Both the position numbers and the translations under genes were made by a program. A model generated the notes under the pieces. It did no database searches. It was not told the DNA's origin and worked only from the letters and a program-made list of their open reading frames with translations. From Bog-756 sp963699085 (GTDB taxonomy: Bacteria; Actinomycetota; Acidimicrobiia; Acidimicrobiales; RAAP-2): a DNA stretch of 64,000 nucleotides. How positions within the stretch are numbered: position 1 is the stretch's first letter; each line of letters begins with the position of its first letter. The DNA is taken from positions 186,001-250,000 of the forward strand of contig CAVOTH010000001.1 in assembly GCA_963699085.1 (NCBI GenBank). The letters run 5' to 3'. Shown here piece by piece: positions 59,057-64,000 of this stretch.

Positions 59057-59491
59057 GTGCCGACCATCCTCGTGGCCAGTGATGCACCTACGGTGCGGGC
59101 CGAGATCGCGGCCACGGCCGGGAACCCCGATACGACCATCGTCGAGGCGCGCTCGGGACCCGAGGTCATGGCGTTGGTGGCCGAATCGATGCCCGATCTG
59201 GTGGTCGTCGATATGCAGATGGGCAACATGGGAGGGATGGCCACCACTCTCGAACTCCATCTCGAGGCTTCGTACGACAAGCTCGAGCACGTGCCCGTCC
59301 TGATGCTCCTCGACCGACGGCCGGATGTCTTCCTCGCCCGCAGGTCCGGCGCCGAGGGCTGGCTGGTGAAGCCCCTCGACCCGATCAGACTGCGACGGGC
59401 GGTGACCGCCCTGCTTGCCGGGGGCACCTACTACGACGAGTCCTACGCACCGCTGTCGGTGGTGGCTGCACCTCTCGCCTCCGGCGCCTGA
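59057..59491 (+). CDS. Single-domain response regulator (receiver)
   Basis: 144 aa with the receiver fold only. The phospho-acceptor Asp is in PDLVVVDMQMGNMGG, the conserved Lys in GWLVKPLDPIRL, and the Thr/Ser position is VPVLMLLDRR; the N-terminal acidic pair is reduced to one Asp (LVASDAPTV). There is no output domain; a C-terminal tail of ~25 residues follows. No histidine kinase is near, so it is an orphan that may signal by protein contact. Confidence 0.83.
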   Translation: MPTILVASDAPTVRAEIAATAGNPDTTIVEARSGPEVMALVAESMPDLVVVDMQMGNMGGMATTLELHLEASYDKLEHVPVLMLLDRRPDVFLARRSGAEGWLVKPLDPIRLRRAVTALLAGGTYYDESYAPLSVVAAPLASGA

Positions 59492-59523
59492 CCGTCCCAC
59501 CCACTACAGACCGGGTCACCGCG

Positions 59524-60444
59524 TTGTCCGTGTTCCGTCGCCACGAAGACCAGCCGGAGGGAGCCCCGGGCCGCCGGTCGCGGCGGCGCGATCCTGCCCA
59601 GTCGACGGCGAGTCCCGAGGCGCAGGGCCTGCCGGTCGACGGTGGAGCTGACGCCCAGGAGCAGTTCATCATCGACGCCCTCCATGACCTTCGGGACACG
59701 GTGGTCCGTGAAGTCATGACCCCTCGGGTCGATGTCGTCGCGCTCACCATTCCGCTGACGGTCGAAGGGGTCTCGCGGGCGGTGCGCGAGTCGGGGCACA
59801 GCTGCTTTCCGGTGTGCGGCGAAAGTCTCGATGACCTGATCGGGGTGCTCTTCGTCAACGATCTGTTCCGGGCCGGTTGGACGGTCGCCTCCACGGACGA
59901 GGGAGGGAGCTCTCCCGATCCCATCGATATCTCGAGGCGGCTCCGCCAGCCATTCCTGGTGCCGGAGTCGCGGCTGGTCCTCGACGTGCTGGCCGAGATG
60001 CGGCGTCAGCGCCGGGCGTTTGCGGTCGTGGTCGACGAGCACGGTGGCGTCGAGGGCGTCATCACGGTCAAGGACCTGTTGGGGGCCCTGGTGGGTGACC
60101 TGCCCGACGAGTTCGATCCCGACGAGGAGCCCGAGGTCGTGCGGGTCGACGGGAGACGCTGGCTCGTCGACGGGCGGACCAGCGTCGACGACCTGACCGA
60201 CCAACTGGGTATCGACCTGCCCGAAGGGGAGTACGTGACCCTCGGCGGCTACCTGTTCGACGCTTTCGGGCACATTCCAGAGGAGGGCGAGACCCACGAT
60301 CTGGGTGGGTGGCAACTCCGGGTGTCCGAGATGGACAAGCGGCGCATCGCCAAGGTCGTCATCCGGCGCACCGCCGAAGCACTCTTCGGGCCCGAAGGTG
60401 CCGTTGGTGACGATCGGGGGAACGACGGCACCGCCGTCGGGTAG
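59524..60444 (+). CDS. CBS-domain CorC/HlyC-like protein
   Basis: 306 aa, TTG 59524 or GTG 59530. After a Pro/Arg-rich N terminus comes the CorC signature LRDTVVREVMTPRVDVVAL, two CBS motifs (SHSCFPVC-type and RAFAVVVDEHGGVEGVITVK) and a C-terminal CorC_HlyC domain (YVTLGGYLFDAFGHIPEEGE). The DUF21 membrane domain of TlyC-type transporters is absent, so it is the soluble CorC form, expected to regulate Mg2+/Co2+ efflux. The linked membrane partner is not in the window. Confidence 0.87.
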   Translation: MSVFRRHEDQPEGAPGRRSRRRDPAQSTASPEAQGLPVDGGADAQEQFIIDALHDLRDTVVREVMTPRVDVVALTIPLTVEGVSRAVRESGHSCFPVCGESLDDLIGVLFVNDLFRAGWTVASTDEGGSSPDPIDISRRLRQPFLVPESRLVLDVLAEMRRQRRAFAVVVDEHGGVEGVITVKDLLGALVGDLPDEFDPDEEPEVVRVDGRRWLVDGRTSVDDLTDQLGIDLPEGEYVTLGGYLFDAFGHIPEEGETHDLGGWQLRVSEMDKRRIAKVVIRRTAEALFGPEGAVGDDRGNDGTAVG

Positions 60445-60488
60445 AGTTTCCAGGTTCACCGGGAGTGGTCGCCACCTCTTTCGATGTA

Positions 60489-60565
60489 CGGGCTGTGGCG
60501 CAGTTTGGTAGCGCGCTGCGTTCGGGACGCAGAGGTCCTCGGTTCAAATCCGGGCAGCCCGACCA
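60489..60565 (+). tRNA. tRNA-Pro (anticodon CGG)
   Basis: Acceptor CGGGCTG pairs with CAGCCCG, discriminator A and encoded CCA (60563-60565). D-arm GCGCAGTTTGGTAGCGCG, anticodon stem CTGCG/CGCAG with loop TTCGGGA (anticodon CGG) and T-arm around TTCAAAT are all present. Its 3' end abuts an integrase remnant, so it has served as an integration target. Confidence 0.97.
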
Positions 60566-60860
60566 CTATCTGTCCAGTTCACGGGGCTGCACCGCAGCCT
60601 CGTTTTCTGTTGGAGTCCCGGAATTTTCCCGATTCAGCGCGATCTTGGCGCGATTCAAATTTTTATCGGTTCCTGGAGCCGTCTCACCGAAGAAGCGGCT
60701 CTCCAGCCGATCGGCTGCCGGTCTGTCCGCCACCAGGGGAGCCGTGGCGCTCAGCGTCATGCGGGGATCACTGTGGCCCAATCGGACCTGGGTTCGAGAG
60801 CGGCAAATTATCCAGAAACCCCTGCTCAGCGCATGGAATTCGCAGAGGCCGAGTGACCGG
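60566..60860 (-). pseudogene. Decayed tyrosine recombinase (integrase) 3' remnant
   Basis: On the minus strand a frame ending 1 nt beyond the tRNA-Pro CCA reads RTQVRLGHSDPRMTLS, then APLVADRPAADRLESRFFGE, the C-terminal signature of phage/ICE tyrosine recombinases (box II L-G-H-S and the helix before the C terminus). The catalytic Tyr position (normally T-L-x2-Y-A-H) is replaced by SATAP, and upstream a degraded FHALSR replaces H-x-L-R-H. It is therefore inactive. Adjacency to a tRNA 3' end is the normal place for such an integrase. Confidence 0.7.
60637..60654. repeat. Left arm of an 18-bp inverted repeat
   Basis: GCGCGATCTTGGCGCGAT is the exact complement of 60894-60911. The arms are about 240 bp apart and flank most of the integrase remnant. 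Each contains copies of the 11-mer GATCGCGCCAA. Confidence 0.75.
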
Positions 60861-60892
60861 CAAACACCGTGATTTGCCACGAGTTTCCGATG

Positions 60893-60914
60893 GATCGCGC
60901 CAAGATCGCGCCAA
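60893..60914. repeat. Tandem 11-bp repeat, including the right arm of the inverted repeat
   Basis: GATCGCGCCAA occurs twice in perfect tandem (60893-60903 and 60904-60914); 60894-60911 is also the complement of the left arm. Arrangement resembles arm-type sites of an integrase or excisionase, but this is inference. Confidence 0.7.
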
Positions 60915-61046
60915 GAGTTGCCCGATGAGATTGCGGGGGAGTGGTAGGGATTATCTCCCGCCTCACAACCACATCCGGGACAGTGCAGTTTGTAGATAGA
61001 AGCAACTTTCGGCACTGGCAGCAGCGATCAGGACTCTCGAGAGCTT

Positions 61047-61575
61047 TCAGCGACGAAATCCCCCACTGTCGGCTGTCGTTGGGAGGTTCCGGTCGATCAT
61101 CCCGTCAGCCGAAATGACATACCAGGCGCCCATGCTTTCTCCTTGACCGGTCACGATCCCGGCGATGTCGCCAATGTAGGTATAGAGCGGCCAACCGTTG
61201 TAGGTAACTTGGCGGGCACCGTCAGGTCGTCGTGTCGTCCCCAGCAAGCTTGTTCTCCACCCCCGGACCTGCTGACGGGTCTCTCTTGGTCGGTGGGAGC
61301 ACAAGGGGCGGCCACTGTTCGGCGCAGACGGTAAGGCATATTGAGGGTCCACGGTTGTCAGGCAAGAAGATATACAGGGCGTGGCCGGCACTGTCTTCGA
61401 GTATCCGACCGAGTCCTGGCACAGTGATCGCTCTCACCGTCGGCCCTGCATTGGAGTTTGTCGGTTCGCCGCAAGCACATAAGGCAACCGAGATCACGAC
61501 GTAAGCCACTCGGCTCAGAAGGCTGGGAAGTCCCCGTCGACTGGTCCTCACAGGCTGCAGTGTCAGGGCTTCCAT
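61047..61575 (-). CDS. COG4315-type repeat lipoprotein (frameshifted here)
   Basis: Lipoprotein with a signal region and lipobox L-C-A-C (SVALCACGEPTNS). The family repeat appears twice: GRILEDSAGHALYIFLPDNR with AEQWPPLVLP, and QVTYNGWPLYTYIGDIAGI with GAWYVISADGM. An extra T near 61251 moves the second repeat to another frame; removing it gives KLLGTTRRPDGARQVTYNGW and 175 aa. The ATG overlaps the preceding stop (TAATG). The family, sometimes called secreted repeat of unknown function, is surface-exposed; no catalytic role is known. Last gene of a four-gene operon. Confidence 0.85.
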
Positions 61576-62132
61576 TAGTCACCGTTCCAGCACCCGAGGA
61601 TAACGTCGGCCACTACCAGTGCCACATATCCGGAGTTCGTCGGAGGCCGGCCGAACTGGGCTGGGAGTCCAGCCGAATCAACAAGAAGTACCTTCCAGTC
61701 CTTGCGGACAACGACGGACCCGTCGGTAGTTTGGAATGCTCCCTGACCGAGTGCTTCGAGAGTTCGGACTTTTCCCAATTGTCGAGCAAGTTGCTCAAAA
61801 TATGCCGTCGTCTGGCCCCAACTCGACAGCTCTTTCACGGAAAGCGCCAGCGATCCGTCGGGATAGCGGTAGGTGCACGAGTAGCGGTGGTTCGCCCAGG
61901 CAGGACTGGAGATGCTCGCGGTCAGCCCGACGGCGGAGTTGATGTCCTGGATGGCCTCGAAGCTACAGACCTGGGTTGCAATCTTGGAGGGCTTCGGTCC
62001 TGCGGGAAGCGGTGCCTCTGTGGCTGGAGTCTCCGCCACGCCGCTACCGCAGGCGGTCGTCAGCAGGGCAATCAGCAACACTGCGAGAAGACATGGCCTG
62101 CGGGTGCTCGGACTCATTCGGTTCAGCTCCAT
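61575..62132 (-). CDS. Lipoprotein of unknown function
   Basis: 185 aa with signal peptide and lipobox LLTTACGSG. After a Pro/Thr-rich spacer the domain reads KIATQVCSFEAIQDINSAVG, NHRYSCTYRYPDGSLALSVK and VVVRKDWKVLLVDSAG, resembling DUF3558-like actinobacterial lipoproteins with a paired Cys (QVC and YSC). Function unknown. It is 14 bp downstream of the DUF5134 gene and overlaps the COG4315 gene, so all are co-expressed on the cell surface. Confidence 0.75.
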   Translation of the reverse strand: MELNRMSPSTRRPCLLAVLLIALLTTACGSGVAETPATEAPLPAGPKPSKIATQVCSFEAIQDINSAVGLTASISSPAWANHRYSCTYRYPDGSLALSVKELSSWGQTTAYFEQLARQLGKVRTLEALGQGAFQTTDGSVVVRKDWKVLLVDSAGLPAQFGRPPTNSGYVALVVADVILGCWNGD

Positions 62133-62145
62133 TTGGAGAAGCTAC

Positions 62146-62825
62146 TCAGGTCATGAGCAGAAGCATGAAGCCCATGGCGATGCACATCACGACATGGCTG
62201 ACATCTACCAGCCACGGAATGGCGACGAGGTCGTCCAGGGCCAGCACGGCCGTCTGCCCCTCTCTCCGGTTGGGCTCAGGGAGATTCCGACCCTGCTCGC
62301 TCCAGCCATGGCGTAGGCGGGGGCATGGCTTCCGAAGTGTGAGGCCCCCTTGTTCGGGGAGGCCAGCGTGAAGATCGCCGAGGCAAAGAGAACGAACGCC
62401 AACAGGAAGGCAATCCCCGAATCGAGCTTCGGACCGGTCCCCGACGCCGACATCGACATGGCCCCCGACGTCGCTCCCATGGGGAACCAGTACATCAACA
62501 GCATGGCGAAGCTCATGACTGCGTGGATGAGGGCGTGCGGCAGGTGGAGCCCATAGGTTCGGACCGATTGGATGCTCTCGACCAGGAACCAGACCAGCAG
62601 TATGCCGAAGATGATCTCCCAGACAGCACTTCGACCAAAGGCCCATTGATCCACGAACATCCCGGCCATGGCCACTCCCATGAAGACGTGGGAGATCTCC
62701 ACGTCTCGCCCCGAGGGTCGGTGGGTCGCCACCGAGAGAACCAGAAGCGTGAAGCAGTAGGCGGCGATGGCCAGCATCGCCACACCGAAGAGGTAGTACA
62801 ACCAGGACGGGGTCGACATTGCCAT
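62146..62825 (-). CDS. DUF5134-like integral membrane protein (frameshifted near the C terminus here)
   Basis: About six transmembrane helices: WLYYLFGVAMLAIAAYCF, EISHVFMGVAMAGMF, IIFGILLVWFLVES, HALIHAVMSFAMLLMYWFPM and SGIAFLLAFVLFASAIFTLA. Met- and His-rich helices (HVFMGVAMAGM, HAVMSFAML) recall metal-handling proteins. One base is missing between about 62240 and 62300; restoring it leads to LDDLVAIPWLVDVSHVVMCI and AMGFMLLLMT as the last helix, 226 aa. ATG 62825 follows GGAGGG. The Met/His pattern suggests a copper link, which is inference. Confidence 0.75.
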
Positions 62826-62831
62826 GACGGG

Positions 62832-63852
62832 TCAGCCCTCCTTCCCGCAGACAGCGGAACCGGATCGATCCATCTGGTCTCGTTCGGGACGTCCCCAATG
62901 GCCAGTAGATCAGCGCCAGGAGAATGACCAGAAGTCCCGAGTTGGGATCGGTGGCCCCGCCAGCCAGGATCCCGCCGAAGTCCTGCACCGCAACCCAGAT
63001 GAGCGCAAACGCCACGATGGCGAGAACCACCGTCATCTGGGCTACCTGCGGTGGTGCGTACACCCCGGCGGCCACGATGACGCACACGATGGCCAGCAAC
63101 ACCGCCATTGCGGTCCCGTGATGGAGGAAGAGAGACTCGGACGATCGGTCGATATGGGCGAGCCAGCCGGGCTGTCCACTGTTGAGCCCTGCCACCAGGT
63201 CGTGCAGTGCCTGGGGCGAACGACCCGAGCCAACCAACGACAGGACCGCCAAGACCCCCCAGACGACGGCCCAGATGGCCTTGGCCGCCGCCACACCGAC
63301 CGTGCGGGCGGCCACAAAGGGTTTGTCCGAGCCATCGCTTGGCCACAGGAGGACGGCGAGGAGTGCGTAGAAGAGCACGCCACCGGGACCACCACCGAAT
63401 GGAGTGGCTCCTCCCAAGAAGATTGCACCGGCGCCCTCGCCGAACCACCACACCCCGATGGCCCACATGATGGACAGCACCAGTGCCGGTTTGCACGTCC
63501 GTTTGTAGACGATCCCAAATGCGATCACGAACTGGATCGTGGCGAAGATCGCATTGGTGAGGATGGGCTGGTGGTAGACGTTCGAGGCGTTCCATGCAAT
63601 CGAATCGTGCACGATGCCCGGATTTCCAGCCGCCAGACCGTTGAGCATGCCGCTGAATCCATTGGACCCTCGGGTGAACATGAAGGGCTGGAGCTGAAGT
63701 GCCGCGTCCAGAAGCCACACGGTTGCCAGGAGGAGCCGGAACGTCCGCTGCAAGTCTCTCGTCAGCTGAATGGAGGGTCGGACCACCTGTCTGCCCGCGG
63801 CCGGGGCACCCGTTCGGCGCTCTCGTTTACGTTGATAACGGCCATCGCCCAC
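62832..63852 (-). CDS. Polytopic membrane protein, unknown function (frameshifted at 3' end here)
   Basis: First gene of the leftward operon, GTG 63852. A basic N terminus (about 30 residues) is followed by eight or so transmembrane helices: FRLLLATVWLLDAALQLQPF, AIFATIQFVIAFGIVYKR, LSIMWAIGVWWFGEGAGAIF, GGVLFYALLAVLLWPSDGSD, IWAVVWGVLAVLSLVG and others. An extra G near 62894 disturbs the end; removing it gives LGRPERDQMDRSGSAV and a stop at 62832, 7 nt before the DUF5134 start, for 339 aa. GFSGMLNGLAAGNPG and the WxxG patterns are reminiscent of DoxX-like proteins, but I cannot assign a family. Confidence 0.75.
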
Positions 63853-64000
63853 CCACTCTCCGAGGAAGAGTCAACCACTGACTACTACAGATCGTCGTAA
63901 TGGTTACCACCAGTTGCAGAGGCGCGCAACCGTCCATCCCCGAGTCTCGTTCGACACCCGAACCCTGCCCGACGGAGTGCTGCTGAAGGCGTGCGGAACA
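63853..64000. promoter_or_regulatory. Promoter/operator region of the envelope operon
   Basis: AT-richer DNA upstream of the operon. It contains the dyad TACTAC-AGATC-GTCGTA (63883-63899), one mismatch from perfect symmetry and close in form to BlaI/CopY-type operators (TACnAC...GTnGTA). It is located 31-47 bp upstream of GTG 63852, where it could block a minus-strand promoter. The region runs out of the window, so the regulator is not visible. Confidence 0.4.

Larger units (their letters stand above)
60566..61046. other. 481-bp remnant region between tRNA-Pro and the envelope operon
   Basis: No intact gene. It contains the integrase remnant (60566-60860), the repeats at 60637-60654 and 60893-60914, and AT-richer DNA than its surroundings. 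I looked for a second copy of the tRNA 3' end to 64000 and saw none, so the distal end of any element must lie outside the window or has been lost. Confidence 0.6.

Overview
The window is a high-GC, gene-dense stretch of an actinobacterial chromosome. WhiB, a RsrA/SigR-like pair, CarD, ClpC, GlnR and a PIG-L (mycothiol-type) deacetylase all point to Actinomycetota. The gene order follows the mycobacterial core backbone but with losses, and there is a DUF929-VKOR-DUF929 cluster, so an Acidimicrobiia-like lineage is my best guess. That assignment is inference, because no rRNA or ribosomal-protein gene is present.

Region 1 (1-9.5 kb) reads leftward as clpC, radA, disA, carD, ispD, ispF, rlmB: proteostasis, DNA repair and c-di-AMP signalling, a global RNA polymerase regulator, MEP isoprenoid genes and an rRNA methylase. 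A rightward trans-prenyl diphosphate synthase diverges from clpC. Region 2 (9.6-13.8 kb) is accessory: a secreted helical protein, a DinB-like protein, and a TetR, SRPBCC and sulfatase set with overlapping divergent promoters. Region 3 (13.8-25 kb) is a cofactor block on the minus strand: coaX, nadC, nadB, panC, a DUF2520 oxidoreductase, folK, folB, a phosphatase-like protein lacking its catalytic Cys, folP, folE, hpt, tilS and a DUF2342 zincin. Many of these genes overlap by 4 nt.

Region 4 (25-28.4 kb) holds an ECF sigma factor with its zinc anti-sigma factor, an MDR oxidoreductase, a PIG-L deacetylase and tRNA-Thr(CGU). Region 5 (28.4-35.6 kb) has holB, tmk, topA and a membrane pyrophosphatase. 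Region 6 (35.8-41.8 kb) has an APC permease fused to an OB-fold, two TrkA-like proteins, a HAD phosphatase, a 28-aa membrane microprotein and a principal-type sigma factor. Region 7 (41.9-48.3 kb) is nitrogen metabolism: nadE, glnII, a type I glutamine synthetase and GlnR, with a GlnR-type operator before glnII.

Region 8 (48.4-60.4 kb) has a compact molybdenum-hydroxylase-like protein, an ErpA/IscA protein, Mrp, Nudix and alpha/beta hydrolases, the DUF929-VKOR-DUF929 disulfide cluster, WhiB, two Get3/ArsA-like ATPases, a receiver protein and a CorC-like CBS protein. Region 9 (60.5-64 kb) starts at tRNA-Pro(CGG), carries a decayed tyrosine recombinase and repeats, and then a leftward four-gene envelope operon.

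Eleven single-base frameshifts, mostly in short homopolymers, interrupt otherwise well-conserved and often essential genes (nadC, sigA, nadE, glnII, glnA and others). I read these as sequence or assembly errors. For those genes I give the full gene span across the break.
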